From Quercus robur (taxonomy: Eukaryota > Streptophyta > Magnoliopsida > Fagales > Fagaceae), in contig NC_065536.1 in the NCBI RefSeq assembly GCF_932294415.1, positions 2,046,001-2,110,000 of the forward strand: a stretch of DNA of 64,000 bases, written 5' to 3'. Position 1 is the stretch's first letter. Each line of letters starts with the position of its first letter. Position numbers and translations under genes: made by a program. Positions 33,001 through 45,210 of this stretch are shown piece by piece. The notes below the pieces were generated by a model. That model did not search any database and had not been told where the DNA came from. It saw nothing but the letters and a program-made list of their open reading frames with translations.

Positions 33001-33964
33001 ATGGCCAGAGAAGAAGGCAAGGGTTCAGAAATTGAGAAATTTGATGGAACAGACTTCACGTATTGAAGGATGCATATTGAAGATTATCTCTATGGGAAGA
33101 AATTACATTTGCCTTTTTTGGGGATGAAACATGAAACTATGAAAGATGAAAACTGGAACCTTCTTGATAGACAAGTATTGGGAGTTATTCAATTAACTTT
33201 GTCAAGATCAATTGCGCACAAAAGAATAGACCATAGTGGATTTGATGAAGGCTTTGACTAACATGTATGAAAAGCCGTTGGCTAACAACAAGGTGTATCT
33301 GATGAAAAATTTATTTAATCTGAAGAAGGTAGAAGGCACTCCTGTAGCATAGCATCTGAATGAGTTCAATACAATCACAAATATATTATCCACGATGGGA
33401 ATTGAATTTGATGATGAGGTTCGTGCATTGATACTTTTGGCTTCTTTACCAAACAGTTGGGAAGCCATGAGAATGGTGGAGAGTAATTCTGCAAGGAAAA
33501 TTAAACTCAAATATGGTGATATTCAAGATTTGATTTTAAGTGAAGAGGTTCGCAAGAGAAATGCGAATATAGACAATGCACAAGATCAAGTTTCTGTCAC
33601 AGAGAACAAGATCAGAGGTAGAAGTAGAGGACTTAATAATCGAAAATTCAATGGTAGGTCACAATCAAGAGATATATCTCAATTCAAGGAAACAAGAGAA
33701 TGCTTCCATTGTGAGAAAAAGGGTCACTTAAGAAGAGATTGTTGGCATTGGAATGAAGAACAAAATAAAGGAAAATATGAAAAGAATGATAATAAGAAAA
33801 ATACTACAATTGCTGTAATTGATGAGGATGTTGTGGTGCTCTTTATTGAAGAACAAAAGTGTGAACATGTTGCTAATAATGATGTTGTTGTTGATTTTGC
33901 AGCCCCCCACCATATTATCCCTACGAAGGGGTTGTTTACCACAAAGCAAGAGACTTTGGTACAG
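33001..33964 (+). pseudogene. gag: Copia gag pseudogene with CCHC knuckle and start of protease
   Basis: The frame begins MAREEGKGSEIEKFDG, with a stop (TAT TGA) at 33064 where a Trp is expected. A frameshift follows near 33240, then another stop at 33349 (GCA TAG). From 33395 the frame is open: residues ALILLASLPNSWEAM fit the gag capsid region, and CFHCEKKGHLRRDC is the nucleocapsid knuckle. It then reads VVVDFAAPHHIIP, where copia proteases have an Asp-Ser-Gly catalytic triplet. Here that triplet is changed to DFA, so the protease is dead. A further frame change near 33945 separates this from the next frame. Confidence 0.85.
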
Positions 33965-34683
33965 TGAAGATGGGTAATTCTAGTTACTCAAAAATTGTGG
34001 AAATTGGTGATTTGTGCATTGAAACCAATGTTGGTAGCACTATGATGTTGAAGAATGTGCGACATGTTCCAGATTTAAGGATGAATGTGTTTTCTACACT
34101 GGCTATGGATCGAGTGGGTTATTGTAACTACCTTGGTAATGGAAGATGGAAACTTACTAAGGGACCATTGGTTGTTGCAAGAGGACGTGCATGTTGCGGT
34201 TTGTACAAGACTCATGTGAAGACCTGTAAGAAGAAGTTCAATGAGATTAAAAATTTTGAGAAGACTCCAAAGATGAGTGTTGGGATTAATGGTTTTGAAA
34301 CCAAGAGGGTGAAATTCTCATTGCTTAATAGTGCTTCAGAAGAGGAAGTGACAGGTGATGAAGAATATGAAGATGCTAAGGCTACATGGGATGATGATGA
34401 AGTAAAAGATCCTAGAGGTCTTGAGGAGGGAGAGCAATATCCTCCACTAGAGATTGTTGAACCTTATGAGAAGAGGACTACTGGAAAACATCATACTGTT
34501 AGCTTCAAGAATAATTGGGCTTCTGATGAGGGAGAGCCAATAGATTGGATTAAAGAAATCCAAGATGAGATTAATTATTTGAGAATGAAAGGGATTGACG
34601 TTGATAAAGTGTTCTCAGTGTTGATGAAGATAATAAAGAAGGTCAAGCTTGGAGTTGGCTTGACCGACACAGAATTAAATTGA
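33964..34683 (+). pseudogene. Pre-integrase and linker remnant of copia pol
   Basis: Open frame of 239 codons in a different phase from the gag frame. The start (MKMGNSSYSKIVEIGD, VRHVPDLRMNVFSTL, then CCGLYKTHVK) is the protease end and the pre-integrase region of copia pol. It jumps without a zinc-binding or DDE integrase core to an acidic linker (SASEEEVTGDEEYEDA, PLEIVEPYEKR) that normally lies between integrase and reverse transcriptase. It ends in a short Lys-rich tail. No RT motif (YVDD class) remains. The junction is an internal deletion of most of pol. Confidence 0.75.
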
Positions 34684-34718
34684 AGAAATAGATTGAAAAT
34701 CTCCTCCTATCGGTGGGC

Positions 34719-34731
34719 TGGAGGGGGAGAT
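34719..34731 (+). other. Polypurine tract
   Basis: The sequence tggagggggagat directly precedes the 3' LTR start at 34732. Confidence 0.88.
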
Positions 34732-35198
34732 TGTTAGGTGCATGGCACCTAATGGTAGTCCAGCCCACTTAGACTTCTATTGCAAGTGGACATAAGTGAA
34801 GTAGGTTTGCATGAGAATAACTCCTACTCCTAATTATACTAGGAGTGTCAGGTAGTGGTAGGTGCATTATATAAAGCAATGTATTGTGTATATATGGTAG
34901 ATGGAGGTGTCGCACAGTGAGAAAAAAAAAGTGGGTGCCGCATGGTGAAAAAAGAAAAGAAGAAAGATAATTTGTGTGTGTAAGAGCAACAAAAAATAAG
35001 AGAGATTTTTTTTTCTTTAGCCGTGAGGCATATACAAGAATTATTGTAATTGATTTGATAATATTGTAATTATTCGGAATTTGTTTCGTGGTTTTTCCTT
35101 TCAAGAGAAAGAGTTTTCCACGTAAATATTTGTGTTCTTGTGTGTGATTGCTATTTTGGATTGCTAATATTGTTGATAATATTATTTAAGACCCAACA
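34732..35198 (+). repeat. 3' LTR (467 bp)
   Basis: Starts tgttaggtgcatgg and ends acccaaca. Intact relative to the 5' LTR and flanked by tacta. Short ORFs on the minus strand at 34.8-35.1 kb are shadows, repeated in the 5' LTR. Confidence 0.92.
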
Positions 35199-35203
35199 TA
35201 CTA

Positions 35204-35450
35204 AATATTGAAACTAATAGAATATTATTATTCAAAAACTTATTTAAAGATAGATTTTAATATTTTATATATTGAAATGATATTTTTCTATAAAATTGTC
35301 GATTTTTCATGGTTTAATTGGTTTCCTTGCAAATCCGATATTCTTTTCATACCAACCTTGAATTTTGTATGGTTTTATCAATTTGAGAATTTAATTGTTG
35401 GTTTGGTAAAATTTGGATAATTATGATTTTATCAACCTATGTGCCCCTAA
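35204..35450. other. Intergenic DNA
   Basis: No feature recognised. The flank is AT-rich and continues the sequence interrupted at 32153. Confidence 0.4.
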
Positions 35451-35808
35451 GCATCTCCAGCAGACTCTTCAAATTTTTGTATTATTTGAAGAATAAATAG
35501 TTACATTTATCTTTTACTTACTAATTCTTTCAAATACACTTTCTAATAGACTCTCTATTCTTTCTCTATCTCATTTAAATATTATTTTTTTCCATTTATT
35601 CTTTATTCTTTCTTTATATGAAATCAAAGAAGAAAGAGAAAGTATTGATAAAATATTTAGCTATTGGAATTTTTTAATGAAAAAAAAAAAACTCCATTGC
35701 TAATCTACAGTAACCCTTCATGCTTAGAGAGATTGTTGGAGCAATGTTTTATGGTTTCACTTTATATTGTAGAGAGTATTTTGGGTTCAACTAGATTATT
35801 GGAGATGC
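35451..35808. mobile_element. MITE with gcatctcca/tggagatgc ends
   Basis: 358 bp whose left end gcatctccagcagactctt pairs with the right end (tagattattggagatgc). The internal tttattcttt and aaagaagaaag words are also partly complementary. This terminal sequence recurs in many plant MITEs. A clear target duplication was not found, so I do not assign a superfamily. Confidence 0.6.
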
Positions 35809-35877
35809 TCCGTTAATTTCTAGTCCAACTAAGTTATATCAAAGTTTCAATTTCTTTACTTTTCCTTTAGTGTGACT

Positions 35878-35881
<4 letters not shown>

Positions 35882-35929
<48 letters not shown>

Positions 35930-35949
35930 TGCGCGCACACACACACACA
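35882..35949. repeat. (CT)n and GTGCGCGCAC/(AC)n compound microsatellite
   Basis: A 45-base ct run is followed by gtgtgcgcgcacac and an ac run. The palindromic alternating purine-pyrimidine centre could adopt unusual DNA structure. Confidence 0.9.
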
Positions 35950-36250
35950 TAACAATCTTCCTTTTGAATGTGAGTTATTGTGGGTTTCACCACCATTCTC
36001 TTTTCGTGGCAAGAACAAGTCTTTACTAACTACCATTTAATTTCGTATGGACTTTTTTACTTTGCACATCAATCATATGCCATCTATGAGAGCTTATGTT
36101 AGAGAGCACAAACTATGTACTAACACTCTATTTGAGAATGCCACTTGATATACCCAACACAATTTGGTACAGCATAAATATATGAAATTTTAGTAATAGA
36201 TCGTGTTGGGATCAAACTTGGACAAACATACGTACAATGGTTCTTTTTCC

Positions 36251-37145
36251 AGTGGCGGCTCCAGGAATTTCGTTTAGTGGGGCTATTAAAAAATTTTAAT
36301 AAAAAAGAACTTGAATATATTAAGTTATTGACAAAAAAAATTAATACATGAAGTTTTACAATTTTCTTCTACAAATTTTCAATTTTTGAATTGTTATATG
36401 ATAGTTCATTATGAGTATCTATTGCCAATGTGGGTAGCTATAAGCCTCTAATTATTTTATTTTGTTAAGTTTATCTAACATTTTTATTTTTATGTAGTTG
36501 TTATTATCTATTTGTTATTGTTTTTATAAAAATATTTTAAGCTAAATGACTAAATTAAACACCTTAGCTTTGTATTAATTATTGACGCACATAACCACAC
36601 TCATTCATGCATAAAATTATACGTTGTGTTTATTTAATCAATCAAATGCTTGTACAAGTACTAACTTTACAATTTTTTTCTTAAGTTTTACTAACTTTAT
36701 AACAAAAAGTTATTATAACATGATAACAATACACACACATGTAACAAACCATCTTTATTTCCTAATTATTAAATTATATAAATTTATATTATATTTATAT
36801 TTTACACACAAGCACCCACACATATCATAATTCACACGAATAGTATTATAACATAAAGTAATGCACACAATCAATATTAGATACACTCACACATAATATA
36901 AATTTATAAAAAAGAGTGACATTTACAATTCGCAAACACTTACTCTTTACTCTTAGAGTTAGAAATACTTGTAATAAGAATATTCAAAATTTAGGTCAAG
37001 GTGTGCAAAAATATTTTTAAAAATAAATTAAATTATTAAACTAATAAAAAAATATTTTATATATATATATATAATTATTATTAATTTTTTTTTTTTGAAG
37101 TCAGGGGGTTCCTTTGAACCCCCTGAATATAGAGTAGCGCCCCCG
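36251..37145. mobile_element. Possible hAT-type element (cagtggcggctccagg end)
   Basis: The left end cagtggcggctccaggaattt is a common plant MITE/hAT terminus, and the right end gaaccccctgaatatagagtagcgcccccg is its usual, but here diverged, partner. The interior is AT-rich with no transposase ORF. No target duplication was recognised, so the limits are approximate. Confidence 0.45.
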
Positions 37146-37387
37146 TTTCCACACCTTATTGGATAATTAATTGACGTTTGTAATGAACCATGGTAATATA
37201 GATGGAAAAGAGAAAGAAATAGCCTAAGTCAACTCCATAGTTTGCGGCATTAAGTTTTAATTTACTTGCTATTATGAATAAGTGTGACTTCATCAATTGA
37301 ACATAAGCAAAGTTTATACATATATATATACACAGCTCTTTCTACCCCGTTTTCCTTGCAAGTTGAGGCTCTCCAAGTTCAACGAAA
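37146..37387 (+). promoter_or_regulatory. Upstream region of the PDR transporter gene
   Basis: A TATA-like tatacatatatatatacaca lies about 70 bp before the ATG. It is followed by a short CT-rich leader (ctctttctaccccg) and aacgaaaATGG. A further 5' UTR exon cannot be excluded. Confidence 0.45.
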
Positions 37388-37785
37388 ATGGCTCAGATGA
37401 TTGGTACAGATGATATAGAGTCACTGAGAATTGAGTTGGCAGAGATAGGAAGAAGCATTAGATCATCTTTTCAGCGTCGTAGCTCAAGTTTCCGAAGCAG
37501 TGCTTCAGGATTGAGCTCTACAAAGGGTGGTGATGTTGATGCTGATGCTGTATATGCATTGCAGTGGGCTGCAATTGAGAGATTGCCAACATTTGAGCGG
37601 CTCAGATCGTCCTTATTTGATGAGGATGGTGATGATGTTGGTGCTACTGACACTAAAGAAAAAAGGGTTATTGATGTTACCAAGCTTGGAGCTCAAGAAC
37701 GGCATGTCTTCATAGAGAAGCTCATCAAGCACATCGAGCATGACAACCTTCGCTTATTGAGAAAAATTAGAAACCGGATAGACAA
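37388..37785 (+). CDS. PDR first exon: N-terminal cytosolic region
   Basis: Encodes [20 protein letters not shown], a Ser/Arg-rich stretch ([16 protein letters not shown]), then [20 protein letters not shown], the diagnostic N-terminal motif of plant PDR proteins (normally ALxWAAIExLPTxxRLR). It ends in VDVTKLG-like sequence ([19 protein letters not shown]) and splices after gacaa, in phase with the next exon beginning agttggtg (DKVGVELP). The start ATG is the first in frame and fits the family. Confidence 0.85.
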
Positions 37786-39003
37786 GTAATTGAGCTTTCT
37801 ACTTTCTTGTTTACTTTCTTCTAGTAAAAAATCATACATGCAAGATATGAATGTAGAATCGTTATGAATGGAATTGATGCCATAGTAAGTCATACAAATA
37901 TAGAGAAACAAAAACTTGCATTGCAATATGAACATTCATACTATGCAGTATATCATGCTGCTATTTTTCCTAGTAAAAATCATGTGCAAGTATATACAAG
38001 AAACATGTATGTAAAATCAAATTTGAAAGGAATTGATGCCATAGTAAGTTGTAAATAGAGATTAGAGAAACAAAAACATGCACTCCAATATATGAACATT
38101 CATACTACTATTCATTATTGCTAATATTAATTGCTCTTAGGATTATTTTTCATTGCTCAACGAGCTAATTAATGTATATATTGCACTTCTTTTAAAGTCT
38201 TCATTTATACTTTTGTTCTTGTATATAAGAAGGATTCATTTTGTTGAAACTGAACTGTATTTGCAGAGTTGGTGTAGAATTGCCCACTGTGGAGTTGAGA
38301 TACAAAAATCTGCGTGTGGAGGCAGAGTGTGAGGTGGTTCATGGCAAGCCATTACCAACTCTATGGAATTCTTTTGAAAACATGCTTTCTGTAAGTACTT
38401 TCTTTTAAAGAGTATTTACTATTTAGAGCTTGATCATATACTATTTTGTCTATGGATTCTGGACTACCTGGAGTATGAATATGGCCAATTAGCAAAGAAA
38501 AATGGATTACGAGTTAGGACCAATTAGCAAAAAAAAAAAAAATAGTGCAGATGCAAGTGAAAATGCATACAATTATGCAAATTGTCTGTACTCTGATGTG
38601 GCTATCTGACATTTGACATTTTTTTTTTTTTTTTTTTTTTGGGGTAAGACAGTTGACAATTAATCTAATGGAGAAACCTGGATTTTCAGAATCTTTTTGA
38701 ATTGAATAAACTATAATTTATTACAGATATAAAATGTTTATATTATCTACTATATATAAAAATAATTTTTTTATTTAAATTTTTAACTTTATTTTTTCCA
38801 TGTTATAATATATTTTATAACAAGTATTTTTTCTTTCCTTCTTTCTTAACAGGTATTCACTAAGCTACCAGGTTTGAAGTCACGACTAGCTAACATAAGC
38901 ATAATTAACGAAGTTAGTGGTATCATAAAGCCTGGAAGGTAGCTATATGCCTTTTTCTTAGTCAATTTTATGATTTAGGTTTTATAGTCTTTTATTCAAT
39001 ATA

Positions 39004-39030
39004 CTAGTAGTATATACATGCGATGTACGG
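39004..39030 (-). mobile_element. Helitron 3' terminus in PDR intron 3, minus strand
   Basis: On the minus strand a hairpin gtacat-cgc-atgtat is followed by atacta, CTAG (39007-39004) and T. The element should extend to higher coordinates within the intron; its TC end was not identified. Confidence 0.55.
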
Positions 39031-39379
39031 ATTAATTAAAAATTCTATGTAAAAGATAAATTTATTTTAAAATAGTTCCAAAATTTTAGTGAGTCACTTG
39101 ACATTTTAAAATAGAGTTTCATCTAGATTAAATTATCGAAATACAAACATATATTAAGCTACTTGATATAAGGATGATATTTAATGAAAATTGTATTATA
39201 TTAAAATAAAATATTATGATAAATTATCAAAATAATTGAAACAAATTTTAAATTTTATTTTAAAATTCTCAAAATTTATTGAAATAAAATTTTAAATTTT
39301 TTGAAATTTAGCTAATAGAGTTTAGCTGAAATAAACTATAGTTGGATTAGAATTTTAACTTTCTTGAAACTTAACTAGT

Positions 39380-39383
<4 letters not shown>

Positions 39384-39425
<42 letters not shown>

Positions 39426-39443
39426 CTAAAAAAAAAAAAAAAC
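39384..39443. repeat. T40 tract followed by an A tract
   Basis: Forty consecutive T (39384-39423), then atct and fourteen A (about 39428-39441). The pair can fold back and is likely to be unstable or misassembled. Confidence 0.85.
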
Positions 39444-39565
39444 AAACCTTATACCTAATAAATTAATAGCCATATTGAAAAAGGAATTTATAAAGCATAT
39501 GATATGGCTATCTTCTGTTACCTTACATACATTTTTGTCTTCCTTGTAAGCTTTAAACTAGAAAG

Positions 39566-40050
39566 TAGGGCTATAAATGAGCAGAGTCCAAGCAAAAAAA
39601 AAAAAAAAAAGGTTAATGAATAGGCTCGTGACCAATAGGGCTTGATAAAAAACAAGTCGTGCCTAGGCTCATTTATGGGTTTATTAATAAGTTTTATATG
39701 GGCTTGAAAAATAGACTCATATCATAGTAAGTTTTTTCATTCATTGGGAGTCGAGAGAACACTCTTGCAAATCAAATAGGCTGGAGAATATGCTTAAAAT
39801 GGGTGTGATAATGTATTTGTGTAGGATCTTAAGCTCATGAGCTTTATATTGAGCTCGAGATTGGCTTGAATAATGAATTAAGTTGAACAAGCTGAGATTA
39901 AACTTTTAGACATTTTGAAAAGCTCGAGTTCAAACATTATTTGTAGGCTTGGTTTGAGCTTGAACCAAGTTTAAACATTTTACTTTTGTTAATGAGCTGA
40001 GTTTGAACACTTAATACTTGACAATGTTTGGTTTATTCAAGCTAAACCCT
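39566..40050. mobile_element. Diverged hAT-like MITE in PDR intron 3
   Basis: Starts tagggctataaatgagcagag and contains caaacattatttgtaggctt and gagcttgaaccaag words that match, in reverse complement, the MITE at 18794-19413. The right end is eroded and no target duplication is visible. Confidence 0.6.
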
Positions 40051-41023
40051 TTTTTAATCTGCTAAAATATATTTTCGGGGGACTTGCAAGTTGAAACTTT
40101 TTTGGGGAAAAAAATCAAAATTAAACCAAAATTTTTAGAACAAAATTATATTTCAGCCTTTTCAGTTGTCATTGTAGTCCCTTGAACTTGGATATATCAT
40201 TTCTCGTAAGTATTCATTCCCTTTTTTTCCCCTCTGAACCAATTGTCTTTGAGCTTTCATCTTGCTGCTAATTGCTATCTCAAACTTATCATGGATGCAG
40301 TCATGTTTTGTACTATCATTTCTTGTACATGTCACCCTGTTCATCTTAGCTGCACTTCAAGTTGAATTTTTCTTGAATGCTCTTTAACATACATAATAAA
40401 CATAATCATCAATTGAAAAGGAAAAAATACTGAAAGATTTTTGGTAAAGGAAATTTCAATAGTTAAAGTTCAAAGGATCTCTTTTACTGGATAAAAGAAA
40501 GTTAAATATGTATTTACTGTTTCTGTGGTGCATGTCAGCACATGGATGAATAGAATTATAGATATACTTAAATTTAGGTTCATCACTTTGTTGGCTTGTC
40601 CATACATCTTCGAAATGGTATTTATTTTAATGGTAAAATTGGATATTTTCATTGCAGAACTTTCACTTGGGAAGCTTATAATACTTTGATATTTGTAATC
40701 TACTTTGATATACTACCCTCATAATTTATGATGCTTTGCACTGGGAATATTATCCCTTCAATTTGCACTTTCTTGTATGAAACAACGAGAACAATAACAA
40801 CTACATTAGAGTCCCAAAACTTTGTGGTCGGCTATGAATTTTCCAGACACTAATCTGGGCAGGAAACTTGTAATCTTTTCTGTCATTCTATCTTATCTAA
40901 AATCATACTCTATTGCCTCCTCAATTGACATGTTCTCGTTCATAAAAAGCCATATGGGAATTTTTTTTATAGAAATAAAGAAGTTGAAAGAAGTGTATTT
41001 ACATGATTTTACCTTTCTTGCAG

Positions 41024-41109
41024 GATAACTCTACTGCTAGGTCCCCCGGGTGGTGGGAAGACCTCCCTTTTTGAAGGCTCTTTCAGGAACTTTAAACCAA
41101 TCTCTCAAG
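41024..41109 (+). pseudogene. PDR Walker A exon with +1 frameshift
   Basis: Reads ITLLLGPPGGGKTS, the ATP-binding loop of nucleotide-binding domain 1, where most relatives have Cys or Ser at the second G of GGGK. The exon is 86 nt but flanking phases demand 85. The run cccttttt has one T too many, after which the frame reads FEGSFRNF in place of the conserved helix. This alone would truncate the protein soon afterwards. A sequencing error in the T run is a possible alternative. Confidence 0.8.
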
Positions 41110-41363
41110 GTTTCACACTTTCACAATACTGAAAATAAACCATCAGAATGAAGATATAAAAATCAATAGAATCTCAAAGCTAAACCTATCTACCTCCTGG
41201 AAACTTAAATTTTTAAAATTGAAATATGCTTATCCCCTTGCCTTAAAATTAAATATGCGCATAAAAATGAATTGAGTTTTTGAGTTGTTAACTTTTTCGA
41301 TGGGATGTACTTTAGTCTGTTCGCTAGTGCTGAATTATTTATCTATTTGCTTTTTTCCAATAG

Positions 41364-43175
41364 ATTACTGGGGAGATTACTTATAATGGATACAAGCTAG
41401 AAGAGTTTGTCCCTCAAAAGACTTCAGCTTATATTAGTCAAAATGACAAGCACATTTCAGATATGACTGTGAGGGAAATACTGGATTTTTCAGCACGTTG
41501 TCAGGGTGTTGGAAGCCGAGCAGGTAAGCATTCCTTAGTGTTCACATTATAGATTATTTAGTTATGATGTCCCTTCACTGCACAACAGTGACAATAATAA
41601 CAGCACCATTTGTTGTTGGCCTAATGAAGATATTATGGTGGAGGTCAGTAAAAGGGAGAAGGAAGCTGGAATTATTCCTGATCCAGACGTAGACACTTAC
41701 ATGAAGGTACCTGTTGCATCTCCAGTCTTCTTTTCCTTCATGTTTGTGTAGTCATATGTACTTCTGTAGCATGGCTGAGTTTTTGTTCTCTATATGTATT
41801 ATAAGGGGAAGCCAAACTGATTTTGCTACATGAAAAATCAACATCAAAGGTTAACCTGCTTATCCCAGTTTTTAACAACAAACTTGGAAACAAATCCCAT
41901 AAAACTACATGAGAAAACGTTTTTACTAAAATGATGTGAAAAATTATTGATCAAATCTTGAACGTTCTCTGTTAGACATGGAAACAATCATATTATTAGC
42001 AAAAGACATTGAAATGTGTAGGATTCTGATGGTGCTAATATTATATTGCTTGTGGAATGACAAAAATATGACGTCAATTTAGTTTCCTTCTTAAATTTAG
42101 ATTCTTACTTCATAATGTTATGAGTATTTCACATCTGATCTATGTGATTCTATTATGATTTTCATTTTGGATTTTAAATCAAACTATAAATAAGAATCAA
42201 CAGGCCTATTTTTTTGTTGTTGCTAATTTAAAATTTTCACTCAACGTATTTGAATGTTTTCATTAGAATATGTTCTATAGCAGCATGGGTTACATGTGTG
42301 CATTATCATGTAAGTTGATATAAATTAATGTACAGAAGAGTATATTTAGTATATTTATTGATTGATATCAAATGGAATACTTGAAATACTATAATTCTTA
42401 TGCAAGTCTATTTAATACTTCACAACACAGTCATGTTGATATTATTTTGTTCCTACCTCTTAATGGTATTCAAGAGATTAGATGTTGTAATATTGATTAT
42501 GCTACTTGTTCTGACAGGCAATTTCAGCCAAAGGACTAAAAGGAAACCTTCAAACAGATTATATACTAAAGGTCATTCTTTTTAACAGAGCTGAAAGTAA
42601 ACATGTACCCTGTAATTGATATTTGCCTTACCAGTTTATATATGTTGCTGCCGTGGCTTCTCAGATCCTTGGACTTGATATCTGTGCCGACACTCTTGTT
42701 GGAGATGCCATGAGAAGAGGTATCTCTGGTGGTCAGAAAAAGAGATTGACAACAGGTAATTTGAATAGAAGACTGATAGCTGTTCTGCTATCTAGTAGTT
42801 TTAGTTATAGAGAGAACTAAACCCAGTTTCCAATAAGAATTTTGACCACAGGAATCAAGTTAAATTTTGGCAGGGGAGATGATTGTAGGACCTACAAAAG
42901 CCTTGTTTATGGATGAAATAACAAATGGATTAGACAGTTCCACTGCATTTCAAGTCGTTACATGTCTTCAGCAGCTGGTGCATATCACAGATGCTACTGT
43001 ACTAGTTTCACTTCTTCAGCCAGCACCAGAAACCTTTGATATTTTTGATGATCTTATTTTAATGTCAGAAGGGAAGATTGTGTATCATGGTCCACGTGAT
43101 CATGTTCTAAATTTTTTTGAGGATTGTGGTTTTAGGTGTCCTGAGAGGAAAGGCGTTGCTGAGTTTGTCCAAGAG
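41364..43175 (+). CDS. PDR exons for the rest of ATPase domain 1
   Basis: Five exons. [20 protein letters not shown] and [20 protein letters not shown] cover the Q-loop region. [20 protein letters not shown] and [18 protein letters not shown] are the helical subdomain. [14 protein letters not shown] and [11 protein letters not shown] form the ABC signature, and [16 protein letters not shown] is Walker B with the D-loop. [18 protein letters not shown] and [20 protein letters not shown] are the PDR-specific switch region. All are open in themselves; only the upstream frameshift would stop them being reached. Confidence 0.85.
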
Positions 43176-43259
43176 GCAAGTGAATAGAAGCCTATACTCG
43201 TCTTTTTCTTAAAAAAATTTGTTTGTTTGAAAGAACTACTTCATCCTATCTTTATGCAG
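43176..43259 (+). other. GC-AG intron in the PDR gene
   Basis: The exon ends GTCCAAGAG and the intron begins GCAAGT, not GTAAGT, ending TTATGCAG. Joining gives VQE-VISRKDQ, exactly the family's reading. The donor otherwise matches the consensus for GC introns (AG|GCAAGT). It could be a natural GC-AG intron or a mutated donor. Confidence 0.75.
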
Positions 43260-45119
43260 GTTATCTCTAGGAAAGATCAAGCACAGTACTGGTATCAAAT
43301 GGAAGTACCCTACAGTTGTGTTTCAGTTGATATGTTCTCTGGGAAGTTCAAGGAATCTCCTTATGGAAAGAAGCTAGATGAAGAGCTTTCAGAGACATAT
43401 GATAAATCCCAAAGCCATGGAGATGCTCTTTCCTTTAGTGTGTATTCTCTTTCTAAATGGGAACTATTTAGAATATGTGCTTCAAGGGAGTATCTTCTCA
43501 TGAAAAGGAATTCTTTCATCTATATATTCAAAACAACGCAGGTGAAGATTCATACTTTTGCGTTTGTTTCTCATTCCCCTTTTTTTTTTTCTTTTGGACA
43601 GCCACCCGGGGTGGAGGAAAACCTATTAATCTGAAAATATGTTTTCCTGTTCTTTTCTATCTGCAGCTTCTCATCACTGCATGTATCACGATGACTGTAT
43701 TTTTACGGACCCGGATGGATATTGATATTCTTCATGCAAATTACTATATGGGTTCCCTGTTTTATGCTCTTATCATCCTTCTTGTTGATGGAATTCCAGA
43801 GTTGTCCATGACTATTCAAAGGCTTGAAGTCTTCTACAAACAAAAAACATTTTGTTTTTACCCAGCTTGGGCATATGCAATTCCATCAAGTATTTTAAAG
43901 GTTCCTATTTCATTTGTGGAATCTCTAGTTTGGACATGTCTTACGTATTATGTTATTGGATATAGCCCTGAAGCCGAAAGGTGAGGTTGACATGAAAATA
44001 TGTAGATTTATTATTGCATTTCCCCCTATTTTGGTTCATCAACTAGCAATTGCATATCCAAAGCTTCTCAAGTGCTATAACCTCAAAAAAGCATTTTATA
44101 CTAGTACTTTCTTTTGCTCAAGAAGTCTCATTTTTTTTAGTTATGAATCTCTGATCGTTTTCTGTGTGCTCAGGTTCTTCCGTCAGTTCATTCTTCTTTT
44201 TGCAGTGCATTTATCTTCATTATCCATGTTCCGTTTCCTGGCATCAGTCTTCCAGACCAATAATGCTTCCATGACAGCTGGTAGTTTTGCAATATTAATA
44301 TTGTTAGTATTCTCTGGCTTCATTATAACTCAATGTAAGGTTATCTTACCTCTTCTCCAATCTCATTCTAATATAATCAATTAAAAGGATGAGCTGAGCT
44401 GTGCATCTGGTTGCAGCTTCTATGCCTGTTTGGTTGAAGTGGGGTTTCTGGGTTTCTCCTATCACATATGGAGAAATGGGCCTTTCTTTAAATGAATTTC
44501 TTGCTCCACGATGGCAAAAGGTGAGTCTCTCATGACATAACAAATAATCCTTTGTCTATTTTTAGCTAATACCGCAACTTATGAGCAAGGGGCAGACCTA
44601 CTGGTTGTATGGCTCCTCCAAAGAGATCGGCATTGAAAGACAGTCATCTCTGATCAACATGTTATTTCTTGAATACCAATATTCTCACTTAATAGTGAAT
44701 CTTAGCTGATGTTCTAATGTCTTAGCTGGCTTCAAACACTAAGCACTAAGTAATGCACAATCTAATTACAATTAAACATTGTATGCAATAAATTGTCTGC
44801 TTATACATGCTGCTAAACAACTAATTTGGCTGTAGGACATGTGCATTAATACTCCTCATATAAACCTGTCAATAGCTTGCCATTTCTGTAATTAACTTTT
44901 TCATTAGCATCAAGAGTATATATATGGTCTTATTGGCTAAGTTTGTTTTCCTTTCTTGTCTGTAGATGTTATCCACAAACACCACCATAGGGCAAGAAAT
45001 ACTCGAAAGCCGTGGACTGAACTTTGATGGATATCTTTATTGGATATCACTCGGTGCCCTATTTGGATTTATAATTGTTTTTAACATTGGATATGTCCTG
45101 GCCTTAACTTTCTTGAAGT
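43260..45119 (+). CDS. PDR exons for membrane domain 1
   Basis: Starts [11 protein letters not shown] (linker after ATPase 1), then [20 protein letters not shown], the amphipathic entry to the first membrane helices. [38 protein letters not shown], the motif [20 protein letters not shown], and [20 protein letters not shown] with [15 protein letters not shown] follow. Then come [20 protein letters not shown] and [20 protein letters not shown] with a final helix [14 protein letters not shown]. This is the full six-helix pattern. All exons are open with good GT-AG sites. Confidence 0.85.
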
Positions 45120-45210
45120 GTAAGTTTGTGTTCTTGATTGTTATTATATTTTAACTTAAACAGCAATGCAACAATAGCTAGATTTTGATTCATCATCGTT
45201 TAATAAACAG

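Larger units (their letters stand above)
32154..35198 (+). mobile_element. Internally deleted copia LTR retrotransposon
   Basis: LTRs at 32154-32967 and 34732-35198 start tgttaggtgc and end cccaaca (cccaata at the left). A perfect tacta duplication flanks the element (32149-32153 and 35199-35203). The interior of 1.76 kb keeps a primer site, damaged gag, a piece of protease and of pre-integrase, a short acidic linker and the purine tract. Integrase core, reverse transcriptase and most of RNase H are gone. It is non-autonomous and its remaining frames are broken. The 5' LTR carries a MITE and a 100-nt deletion. Confidence 0.9.

Noticed and set aside
36624..36830. Short Thr/Ile/Tyr-rich ORF
   Set aside because: Lies in AT-rich interior of a probable DNA transposon, with no conservation evidence.
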